Source: Methanosarcinaceae archaeon (GTDB lineage: Archaea > Halobacteriota > Methanosarcinia > Methanosarcinales > Methanosarcinaceae). From it: a stretch of 6,371 nt of DNA. This document shows, piece by piece, positions 1-4,892 of the stretch. The position numbers and the translations under genes were made by a program. Within the stretch, counting starts at the first letter, position 1. Each line of letters opens with the position of its first letter. The notes beneath the pieces were generated by a model. It had not been told where the DNA came from and made no database searches. It saw only the letters and a list, made by a program, of their open reading frames with translations. The stretch lies in assembly GCA_030655675.1 (NCBI GenBank), contig JAUSPM010000070.1, forward strand, positions 1 through 6,371. Direction: 5' to 3'.

Positions 1-303
1 CTCATAAGAGAAAATCCTGAGCTAGTTAAGCAGATAGTAAGCACCCATATAAAAGCAACAGAATACAACAAAGACAATATTGATGAAGCAGGTAAAATAT
101 TTGCTGCAAAAACCGGACTGGACATCGAAAGTGTGGATAAATCTCTTAAAGATTGGGATGGTGAATGGATATCCGATCCTAACCTTATAGTGGATTCCAC
201 AGTTGATTATACCACAGTACAGTACGATCTCGAATACATCGATAAACCGCTTACAAAAGAAGACATATTCGATCTGAGTTTCTTTGAAGCCGTATCAATG
301 TAA
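1..303 (+). CDS. C-terminal part of NitT/TauT-type ABC transporter substrate-binding protein (5' end outside window)
   Basis: The reading frame is open from the first base to a TAA at 301-303 and gives 100 residues ending in FFEAVSM. The residues fit the C-terminal lobe of NMT1/SsuA-like periplasmic binding proteins: a helical segment near the start (LVKQIVSTHIKATEYN), then an insertion rich in D/E/K, then a final region (TVQYDLEYIDKPLTKEDIFD) of the kind that ends these proteins. The assignment rests mainly on context, because a permease and an ATPase of the same transporter class follow on the same strand. In archaea such a protein is normally a lipoprotein or membrane-anchored outside the cell, but the N-terminus and signal are not in the window. 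The ligand cannot be read from this fragment; nitrate, sulfonates, taurine and thiamine precursors are all used by relatives. Confidence 0.75.
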   Translation, partial: LIRENPELVKQIVSTHIKATEYNKDNIDEAGKIFAAKTGLDIESVDKSLKDWDGEWISDPNLIVDSTVDYTTVQYDLEYIDKPLTKEDIFDLSFFEAVSM

Positions 304-373
304 AATAAGCCTATAGCGACCTAGAAAATCCTCGTAAATAGGTAACATACATTAACAAACAGCGCGTAATTAG

Positions 374-414
374 TTCCGGAGAAGGGAGGGCACCTGCCCC
401 CCACATTCCGGAGG
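374..414 (+). promoter_or_regulatory. Hairpin able to mask the SD of the permease gene
   Basis: TCCGGA occurs at 375-380 and again at 407-412. The hexamer is self-complementary, so the two copies can pair. Inside them GG-GGGC (385-391) can pair with GCCC-CC (396-402), with one A-C mismatch and an ACCT loop. The outer stem takes up GGA of the only good SD, GGAGG at 410-414, four bases before the ATG. In the single-stranded state the SD would be free. The structure lies in the 115-bp gap between the binding-protein and permease genes, where expression of binding protein is often set higher than that of the membrane parts. The pairing is seen in the sequence; the regulatory role is inference. 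Confidence 0.5.
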
Positions 415-418
415 ATAC

Positions 419-1207
419 ATGGACAACAATATCAAGGAAGCAGTACACAAGAGGGGACTTGAAGCACTTTCGCTTTTAGTTGTAGTTGTATTGTGGCAAC
501 TTGTTGCAGACTTGCTTGTAAAGAACAAATTGTTCTTACCAAGTTTTGTTGATGTTGTGTTATCTTTTTTCAAAGTAATAGAAAGCGGTGCAATATACGC
601 GGACATATCCGTAAGTTTGCTTCACTTTGGAATTGGACTTTTTTTTGCATTGATTATCGGAATACCGATCGGCATCCTGATGGGATGGTTCAAAACTGTA
701 AACCGCATCTTTGACCCCATAATCGAGATCATACGCCCCATCCCGCCGCTTGCGTGGATCCCTTTTGCAATTATATGGTTTGGTCTCACTCATCAATCAG
801 CCGGTTTTGTAGTATTTATTGGTGCCGTGTTCCCTGTTATCATAAACACCTATACAGGATTTAAGAACGTTTCTATCATATATGTGGAAGCAGCAAAGGT
901 TTTGGGTTGCACGCGCGACCTCCCCCTTATACGCTATGTAGCACTTCCATCTGCACTCCCGTCCATCGCGGCAGGGATACGGATCGCTATGGGAGTCGGC
1001 TGGATGTGTCTTGTTGCCGCAGAGATGTTCGGGGTCAGCACGAATGGCCTTGGATACAAGATATGGTGGCACTATTACTTGCACCAGATGGATTTCGTGC
1101 TTGTTTATATGTTGCTACTCGGTTTCCTTGGACTTGTTATCGACAGGGCATTTCGACACTATGTAGATGATCGCCTGCTCAAATGGCGCGAGGGAGTCGT
1201 GATGTAA
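419..1207 (+). CDS. NitT/TauT-type ABC transporter permease (SsuC/TauC-like)
   Basis: This 262-aa integral membrane protein forms the channel of an importer for a small, probably anionic or amine, nutrient. About six hydrophobic segments are visible, around residues 15-34, 66-90, 108-124, 128-146, 181-203 and 225-242. The cytoplasmic coupling loop has the BPD_transp_1 signature, EAAKVLG at 157-163 followed by the Leu-Pro pair at 176-177, which docks on the ATPase. Length is normal for the SsuC/TauC/NrtB family. The ATG at 419 was chosen for the GGAGG at 410-414. The TAA is followed directly, with no spacer, by the ATG of the ATPase gene, so the two are almost certainly co-transcribed and translationally coupled. 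The substrate cannot be assigned from sequence alone; a name such as taurine or nitrate transporter would be a guess. Confidence 0.92.
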   Translation: MDNNIKEAVHKRGLEALSLLVVVVLWQLVADLLVKNKLFLPSFVDVVLSFFKVIESGAIYADISVSLLHFGIGLFFALIIGIPIGILMGWFKTVNRIFDPIIEIIRPIPPLAWIPFAIIWFGLTHQSAGFVVFIGAVFPVIINTYTGFKNVSIIYVEAAKVLGCTRDLPLIRYVALPSALPSIAAGIRIAMGVGWMCLVAAEMFGVSTNGLGYKIWWHYYLHQMDFVLVYMLLLGFLGLVIDRAFRHYVDDRLLKWREGVVM

Positions 1208-1966
1208 ATGGGCAGATTAACAGTTACTAATGTTTCGCGGACATTTGGTAAAAAAGGCAGCGCATCAACCAAGGCACTTGACAATGTAAGTCTTGAAATA
1301 AAAAATGAAGAATTTGTTTGTTTCATTGGCCCGTCTGGCTGTGGGAAGACCACACTACTCAGGATCATAGCAGGACTCGACTTACCGACATCTGGCGAAA
1401 TATTGCTTGACGGTATACAAATTACTGTTCCGGATCCAAAACGGGGTATGGTATTTCAGGAATATTCACTATTTCCGTGGAGAACTGTAATAGACAACGT
1501 TGCATTTGGACCGCAAATGCAAGGTATAAAAAAGAAAGAGTCACTCAAGATCGCAGAAAAATACCTTGAGCTTGTTGGTCTTGAGCAGTTCAAGAACAGT
1601 TTTCCTTACGAACTGTCTGGCGGGATGCGGCAAAGAGTTGCGATTGCACGCGCGCTTGCAACTGAACCGCAGGTACTTCTAATGGATGAACCTTTCGGGG
1701 CACTTGATGCACAAACACGAAATACGTTACAGTATGAGCTTCTGGAGATATGGGGGAAAAAGAACGTTACGATCATGTTTGTGACACACAGCATGGATGA
1801 AGCAGTTTTCCTTGCCGATCGGATCGTTGTTATGAGCGCACGTCCCGGTAAGATAAGGGATATCATCAATGTAGATCTTCCACGCCCACGCGACCGCACA
1901 GCTCCTGAGTCAAATGAGTTGCGAAACCATGTATTGAAATTGCTGGCTGAAGAAAGGGATAAATAA
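1208..1966 (+). CDS. NitT/TauT-type ABC transporter ATP-binding protein (SsuB/TauB-like)
   Basis: This 252-aa cytoplasmic ATPase energises the adjacent permease. All ABC motifs are present and intact: Walker A GPSGCGKTT (41-49), Q-loop Gln84 in FQEYSLFPW, signature LSGGMRQR (136-143), Walker B VLLMDE (156-161), D-loop GALD (164-167) and switch His194 in VTHSMDEA. The tail after SARPGK (210-215), with its DLPRPRDR segment, is typical of SsuB/TauB/NrtD-type subunits and differs from the regulatory domains of sugar importers. The ATG begins on the base after the permease stop. GAGGGAG at 1190-1196, inside the permease gene, is a rather distant SD (11 bases), so reinitiation by ribosomes finishing the permease is likely. 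The gene ends 24 bases before the end of the convergent bactofilin-like gene. Confidence 0.95.
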   Translation: MGRLTVTNVSRTFGKKGSASTKALDNVSLEIKNEEFVCFIGPSGCGKTTLLRIIAGLDLPTSGEILLDGIQITVPDPKRGMVFQEYSLFPWRTVIDNVAFGPQMQGIKKKESLKIAEKYLELVGLEQFKNSFPYELSGGMRQRVAIARALATEPQVLLMDEPFGALDAQTRNTLQYELLEIWGKKNVTIMFVTHSMDEAVFLADRIVVMSARPGKIRDIINVDLPRPRDRTAPESNELRNHVLKLLAEERDK

Positions 1967-1990
1967 AACCAAAAATCGTTTTTGTGCAGA
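1967..1990. terminator. Short bidirectional termination region between convergent genes
   Basis: CAAAAA (1970-1975) and TTTTTG (1979-1984) form a small inverted repeat with a TCG loop. This gives a T5 run just after the ATPase gene on the plus strand, and T5 plus TTTTATTT just after the bactofilin-like gene on the minus strand. Archaeal RNA polymerase terminates at oligo-T runs, and the position between two convergent stop codons fits. The 6-bp AT stem is weak, so the T-tracts matter more than the hairpin. Confidence 0.5.
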
Positions 1991-2422
1991 TCATTCCGAC
2001 CGCACGATCACTTTTGTACCGGATTCAATTTCTTTGATGTCAACTTTTCCGATCAATTCAAGAGTATTGTCAGCCTTTGCAAACACCATTGAACACCCTG
2101 GACGCACGAGCATCTCCCCTCCGCAGGTCGCAGATCCTGCAATTACTACCTCATCGAGTAGTGTCAGGTCATTTTCAACATCAACGTTTCCAGTGATCTC
2201 TGTACGTGATCCGATGATAGCACTATCTGCTTTAACATGACCTTTTACATACGAGCCTTTTCCAAGTTCAAGTGAGCCGCTGACTGTCAGCCCTTTCCAA
2301 AAATTAGCACCAGCTCCGACCATTGCGTTACCATTAATTGCCACAGCATCCTCAAAATATGCTTTCTTTTCGATAATATACGTATCGGAACCGGCATGGT
2401 ATTTGATGAATTCGTTGTTCAT
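1991..2422 (-). CDS. Bactofilin-like polymer-forming beta-helix protein
   Basis: This small protein (143 aa from the ATG used here) is built from short repeats that read as a right-handed beta-helix. From about residue 20 it runs in steps such as AVAINGNAMVGAG, LTVSGSLELGKG, SYVKGHVKADSAIIGS, TEITGNVDVENDL and EVVIAGSATCGGEML, with Gly and Val/Ile at regular turns. That pattern is characteristic of bactofilin (DUF583) and polymer-forming cytoskeletal proteins. No signal peptide or membrane segment is visible, so it is probably cytoplasmic. Its partners cannot be read from the sequence. A GTG three codons upstream (2429-2431) is an alternative start; the ATG was chosen because GTGAT, part of the archaeal SD, lies four bases before it. 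It follows the aldolase gene by about 30 bases and is probably in its operon. A sugar-nucleotide acyltransferase-type hexapeptide fold is less likely, since no catalytic His region is seen. Confidence 0.7.
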   Translation of the reverse strand: MNNEFIKYHAGSDTYIIEKKAYFEDAVAINGNAMVGAGANFWKGLTVSGSLELGKGSYVKGHVKADSAIIGSRTEITGNVDVENDLTLLDEVVIAGSATCGGEMLVRPGCSMVFAKADNTLELIGKVDIKEIESGTKVIVRSE

Positions 2423-2454
2423 TTTAATCACTGATCACGTTTTTCAATATTACT

Positions 2455-3306
2455 TTATGCTTTGCCTTCACTGCCAAAAATACCGATCTTGTACTTAACG
2501 ATCTCTTTCATTGCATCCCGCGCAGGTCCGCATATTTTTCGCGGATCGTATGCATCCGTTTCGGTAACGACTTTCCTGACAGCATCCCTGAATGCCAGAC
2601 GAAGTTCTGTATCGATATTGATCTTGTTAATTCCAAGTTTCACGGCTTTTTTAATGCTTTCTTCAGGTATGCCGGAAGCACCGTGAAGTACAAGCGGAAT
2701 GTCAACTTTTTTGTCGATCTTCTCAAGCCTATCGAAATCAAGATTGGGGTCACCTTTGTATATCCCATGTGCACTGCCGATCGCAACCGCAAGGGCGTCC
2801 ACGTCAGTCTCTTCAACAAACTGCACCGCCTCATCGGGATGTGTAAATATGGCATCTTTTTCATCAACTGAAATGTTGTCCTCAACTCCTACAAGTCGCC
2901 CGAGTTCCGCCTCAACGGACACCCCGCAGGGGTGTGCTACTTCAACTACTCGTTTTGTAAGTGCAATGTTCTCCTCAAAAGGCAGGTGTGATCCATCGAT
3001 CATCACAGAGGTAAATCCGTGTCGGATACACTGCAATATAACATTAAAATCCGTGCCATGGTCAAGATGCAGGGTCACAGGCGTATTTGTTTTAGAAGCT
3101 GCGATCTTTGCTATGGCTTCAAGATATTCGATGCCTGCATAACTGATGGCACCCTGGCTTGCTGCAAGAATCACAGGCGCGTTCATCTCTGATGCGGTGG
3201 TGACAATTGACTGTACGATCTCCATATTGTTGATATTAAACGCACCAACTGCATATCCGCCATCGTTTGCGGCGTCCAGTACTTCTTTGTTTGTGACTAA
3301 AGGCAT
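2455..3306 (-). CDS. fba: Class II fructose-1,6-bisphosphate aldolase (zinc-dependent)
   Basis: This 283-aa cytoplasmic enzyme cleaves, or in gluconeogenesis forms, fructose-1,6-bisphosphate from dihydroxyacetone phosphate and glyceraldehyde-3-phosphate. Class II residues are all in place: HLDHG (80-84) with catalytic Asp82 and zinc ligand His83, zinc ligands His180 (IGSAHG) and His208 (LVLHGASG), the phosphate loop around 209-211, and NIDTE (230-234). Length matches the short FbaA/GatY/KbaY group; tagatose-bisphosphate or related ketose-bisphosphate specificity cannot be excluded from sequence alone. The ATG is supported by GAGGG six bases upstream. The bactofilin-like gene follows closely on the same strand. 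Many archaea instead use the unrelated class I aldolase or the bifunctional FBP aldolase/phosphatase, so a bacterial-type class II enzyme here may be of transferred origin, although other archaea such as haloarchaea are known to have it. Confidence 0.92.
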   Translation of the reverse strand: MPLVTNKEVLDAANDGGYAVGAFNINNMEIVQSIVTTASEMNAPVILAASQGAISYAGIEYLEAIAKIAASKTNTPVTLHLDHGTDFNVILQCIRHGFTSVMIDGSHLPFEENIALTKRVVEVAHPCGVSVEAELGRLVGVEDNISVDEKDAIFTHPDEAVQFVEETDVDALAVAIGSAHGIYKGDPNLDFDRLEKIDKKVDIPLVLHGASGIPEESIKKAVKLGINKINIDTELRLAFRDAVRKVVTETDAYDPRKICGPARDAMKEIVKYKIGIFGSEGKA

Positions 3307-3363
3307 GATGTTCCCTCTTGTGTTTAAATATTTTATTTTTCTTATTGTAGTAATTGCGTTTGT

Positions 3364-3375
3364 TGATTATAAAGG
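3364..3375 (-). promoter_or_regulatory. Probable TATA box of the aldolase gene
   Basis: Read on the minus strand this is CCTTTATAATCA, with TTTATAA at 3373-3367. A start site about 25 bases downstream would fall near 3343 and leave a leader of roughly 37 bases containing the GAGGG SD. Another AT-rich box at 3322-3331 would put the start site inside the gene and is less likely. The core GATTATAA is shared with the palindromes at 3541-3616. Confidence 0.45.
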
Positions 3376-3462
3376 CTACTCTTTCATGCCTTTGGTGGCA
3401 GTTTGAGGTTGGTGGCTAATTGATAACATTTGTTCATGTGCTCTTAATGTGGAATGAACAAT

Positions 3463-3475
3463 CCGCCACAGGCGG
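3463..3475. repeat. GC-rich 5-bp hairpin, REP-like
   Basis: CCGCC, ACA, GGCGG: a perfect stem with a three-base loop in otherwise AT-rich DNA, preceded by CAAT. It resembles the hairpins at 4492-4504 and 4661-4673, which also have 5-bp GC stems, three-base loops and a CAA-C flank. Such units are commonly scattered in intergenic DNA as REP-like palindromes. Confidence 0.5.
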
Positions 3476-3480
3476 CATAT

Positions 3481-3541
3481 TACAATATATACGAAATAAT
3501 TACTGATAAAGGATTATTTTGTATTGTTTGTCCATATTGTA
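3481..3541. repeat. Nested AT-rich inverted repeat
   Basis: TACAATAT (3481-3488) is the exact reverse complement of ATATTGTA (3534-3541). Between them AAATAAT (3494-3500) is the reverse complement of ATTATTT (3513-3519). The whole 61 bases could form an imperfect hairpin in RNA or act as paired protein sites in DNA. AT-rich sequence makes such matches easier by chance. Confidence 0.4.
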
Positions 3542-3616
3542 GATCATAATCGCTAAAAATACCCAATTTCATCGATTATAATTGATAATTTCTCAACTTA
3601 TTGGCGATTATAATCG
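3541..3616. promoter_or_regulatory. Three operator-like palindromes at exact 32-bp spacing
   Basis: CGATTATAATCG (3605-3616) is a perfect 12-bp palindrome. CGATTATAATTG (3573-3584) differs by one base. AGATCATAATCG (3541-3552), read on the other strand, is CGATTATGATCT. The centres lie at 3546.5, 3578.5 and 3610.5, so both intervals are 32 bp, close to three helical turns. Such an arrangement suits a dimeric regulator binding one face of the DNA. The target would most likely be the aldolase operon, about 240-300 bp downstream on the minus strand. Confidence 0.4.
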
Positions 3617-3624
3617 GCAATTGT

Positions 3625-3635
3625 GGAAAAAAAGA
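3625..3635 (-). terminator. Oligo-T terminator of the cyclase-like gene
   Basis: On the minus strand the stop codon TGA is followed within two bases by a run of seven T residues (3631-3625). Oligo-T runs are sufficient termination signals for archaeal RNA polymerase. No strong stem precedes it. Confidence 0.5.
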
Positions 3636-4352
3636 TCATACATAATTTTCCATCACCCACATCCCAGCCGTAATCAACCCCAACGCCGTAGCAATAACAT
3701 CCCCATCTTCCTTGCCCCACGATCCATTCTCATTCATCTCCCCAAGCAGCCACTGAACATCCCCCTCAAGTTCACCCTTAAATCCCACAAGCATCAGCGC
3801 CTGAATCACAATATTGCTCGTTGATATGAACTTCCAGCCGCCAGCCGCCCCGCGCTGCGAAAGTATCCACTTCGCGCGCTCATTGATAAAATCGCGATAA
3901 ACGGCACTGCCCGAGAGTGCACCCTGCTTCCACAAAGCAGTGATAATAAGAGCCGCAGTTCCGACATGCTCCCAATCTGTGCCATAGTTCTCGATAAGCC
4001 ACCTACAACCATCCTCATTCAATTCACCCATATCAGCCAGAGCCGCCAATGCGTATGTCGTATCATAAACATCCCCGTTCCACGAATCGTCATGTTGCCG
4101 GCTTAAAAGCCATCGCTTCGAATCGTTAAACATAATACCAATATCCGCAAGAGCAGAACACGCCCTCGCAGTTTCCCGTACCGAATCATTCCATGCGCCG
4201 CCTTGTTTCATGCGTATCAAACACGCTGCATAATCATTGTTTGGAATGTTCCATGGCGTGCAGGCTGAGATAATGCGGGAAAGTTCTTTGGCAGAATCGG
4301 GCTGTTGGGTTTTAATCCACTCAAATGATTTGTGTACAACGTCAATATTCAT
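3636..4352 (-). CDS. Short squalene-cyclase/prenyltransferase-like alpha/alpha-repeat protein
   Basis: The 238-aa protein consists almost wholly of five or six helical-pair repeats of the QW type found in squalene-hopene cyclases and protein prenyltransferase beta subunits. Units begin near residues 47 (MKQGGAW), 81 (WLLSRQHDDSW), 118 (WLIENYGTDW), 162 (WILSQRGAAGGW) and 201 (WLLGEMNENGSW); each continues into a TA-AL-AL---G helix. True cyclases are about 600 aa or more, so this is far too short to be one. The segment DVYDTT (94-99) resembles the cyclase DxDDTA acid motif, but the proton-donating middle Asp is Tyr96, so cyclase chemistry is unlikely. No signal peptide is visible. The ATG at 4352 has no SD; a TAAATA about 26-31 bases upstream would fit a leaderless transcript. 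Function is unknown: a scaffold or binding barrel is possible. A decayed relative lies at 4838-4892. Confidence 0.75.
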   Translation of the reverse strand: MNIDVVHKSFEWIKTQQPDSAKELSRIISACTPWNIPNNDYAACLIRMKQGGAWNDSVRETARACSALADIGIMFNDSKRWLLSRQHDDSWNGDVYDTTYALAALADMGELNEDGCRWLIENYGTDWEHVGTAALIITALWKQGALSGSAVYRDFINERAKWILSQRGAAGGWKFISTSNIVIQALMLVGFKGELEGDVQWLLGEMNENGSWGKEDGDVIATALGLITAGMWVMENYV

Positions 4353-4491
4353 GGAATATAAGATGCAGCAATCGGTATTTAGCGTTTCTTTATTGGCATT
4401 TGTTTAGCCGTTGCATCAATATGATTATTAAATTTAAAATCGGCATGGTACAACAAAATATGAAAAGTATTTAAAATAACGACACTGCAAC

Positions 4492-4504
4492 CGCGCGAAG
4501 CGCG
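4492..4504. repeat. GC hairpin, left end of the element
   Basis: CGCGC, GAA, GCGCG: a perfect 5-bp stem with a three-base loop, flanked by CAAC on the left and CACGTTCCCA on the right. Confidence 0.55.
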
Positions 4505-4530
4505 CACGTTCCCAAATACATAAAAAAGCA

Positions 4531-4616
4531 CATTGTCATACATGCGTATTATGTATACATATATGTGAAAAACACGAATATTGTCATTGCACGCGCATTA
4601 TATGAAAGTATGCATG
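4531..4616. repeat. Degenerate tandem duplication, period about 48 bp
   Basis: ATTGTCAT occurs at 4532-4539 and 4580-4587. In both copies it is followed by a TGCG/CGCG and ATTAT segment and then a TAT-CAT-TGAAA segment. The copies are clearly diverged and need a few gaps to align. They fill most of the interior of the hairpin-bounded element. Confidence 0.35.
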
Positions 4617-4660
4617 AAACAAAATTATAAGCTCGTGTAGATCAGTGATGTGGGAACGCG

Positions 4661-4673
4661 CCGCCTTCGGCGG
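4661..4673. repeat. GC hairpin, right end of the element
   Basis: CCGCC, TTC, GGCGG: a perfect 5-bp stem with a three-base loop, preceded by TGGGAACGCG and followed by TTG. GTTTTT lies eight bases after the stem, so on the plus strand it could also act as a terminator. Confidence 0.55.
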
Positions 4674-4696
4674 TTGTTACGTTTTTAAAACTTAAG

Positions 4697-4782
4697 CCGA
4701 TACCGATGTCAATACCGATGTCAATACCGATGTCGATGTCGATGTCGATGTCGATACCGATGTCGATACCGATGTCGATGTC
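4697..4782. repeat. Hexanucleotide microsatellite, about 14 units
   Basis: The array consists of hexamers of the form ACCGAT, GTCGAT and GTCAAT in mixed order. Variation is confined to the first two bases (AC or GT) and one C/A position. Blocks of the 12-mer ACCGATGTC-AT recur, and there is one run of four GTCGAT. In one plus frame it reads as alternating Asp-Thr/Asp-Val, and on the minus strand as Asp-Ile/Gly-Ile, but the plus frame starts right after a stop (TAA, 4693-4695) with no start codon. It is best seen as a slippage-generated repeat, possibly left over from an Asp-rich protein linker. Confidence 0.75.
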
Positions 4783-4837
4783 GCTCCTGATACTCCCTCT
4801 ACTTACCCGGATTCCACGGGTTCGAATGTCCGAAGTA

Positions 4838-4892
4838 CCCCGTCTCCCTTGCCCTACGACCCGTTACCATTCATCTCTCCGAGCAACAACTG
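4838..4892 (-). pseudogene. Remnant of a second squalene-cyclase-like repeat gene
   Basis: These 55 bases align without gaps to 3701-3755, inside the 3' part of the intact cyclase-like gene, with 11 differences by hand count (about 80% identity). Most differences are transitions. On the minus strand it translates as QLLLGEMNGNGS, stop, GKGDG, against QWLLGEMNENGSWGKEDG in the intact protein, so 14 of 18 positions match. Both tryptophans are lost: one codon TGG became TTG and the other became TAG. Similarity stops on both sides. The fragment begins four bases beyond the stop codon of the NifX-like gene. It is a decayed duplicate or a remnant of a former neighbour paralogue. Confidence 0.7.

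Larger units (their letters stand above)
3307..3635. other. 329-bp non-coding region upstream of the aldolase gene, rich in inverted repeats
   Basis: No plausible gene is present. Working left to right it holds the aldolase leader and TATA box, an 8-bp inverted repeat TTGTTCAT/ATGAACAA (3430-3437 and 3454-3461), a GC hairpin (3463-3475), a nested AT-rich inverted repeat (3481-3541) and three spaced palindromes (3541-3616). A T7 tract on the minus strand (3625-3631) follows the stop codon of the cyclase-like gene and would end its transcript. This much structure is more than a plain spacer needs and suggests control sites for the aldolase operon, a small RNA, or old mobile-element debris. Confidence 0.5.
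4488..4676. mobile_element. 189-bp segment bounded by inverted GC-rich hairpin repeats (MITE-like or ncRNA candidate)
   Basis: The left end (4488-4514) reads CAACCG, a GC hairpin with a GAA loop, then CGTTCCCA. The right end (4651-4676) on the opposite strand reads CAACCG, a GC hairpin with a GAA loop, then CGTTCCCA. The two ends are thus inverted copies, matching exactly over the outer 6 and inner 8 bases, with different but self-complementary stems between. The 136-bp interior is AT-rich and has no gene. I see no clear target-site duplication. The right hairpin is followed by GTTTTT (4681-4686), and a TATA-like GTATTTAAAAT precedes the left end, so a plus-strand small RNA is an alternative reading. 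Confidence 0.4.

Noticed and set aside
307..343. Weak inverted repeats (ACCTA/TAGGT, CCTAT/ATAGG) after the binding-protein gene as a terminator
   Set aside because: Stems are five bases with loops of 15 or more and no T-run follows; the downstream genes clearly belong to the same transporter.
1..1966. Naming the ABC transporter as a nitrate, taurine or sulfonate importer
   Set aside because: Permease and ATPase of this class do not reveal the substrate, and most of the binding protein is missing.
2699..3142. 147-aa plus-strand ORF inside the aldolase gene
   Set aside because: It is the antisense shadow of a well-supported enzyme gene with intact active-site residues; low-complexity Ser/Thr/Ala composition is typical of such shadows.
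3636..4352. Squalene-hopene or oxidosqualene cyclase
   Set aside because: The protein is well under half the length of a cyclase and the proton-donor Asp of the DxDD motif is replaced by Tyr.
4697..4782. Repeat array as a possible CRISPR
   Set aside because: Units are six bases in direct tandem with no unique spacers and no cas genes nearby.
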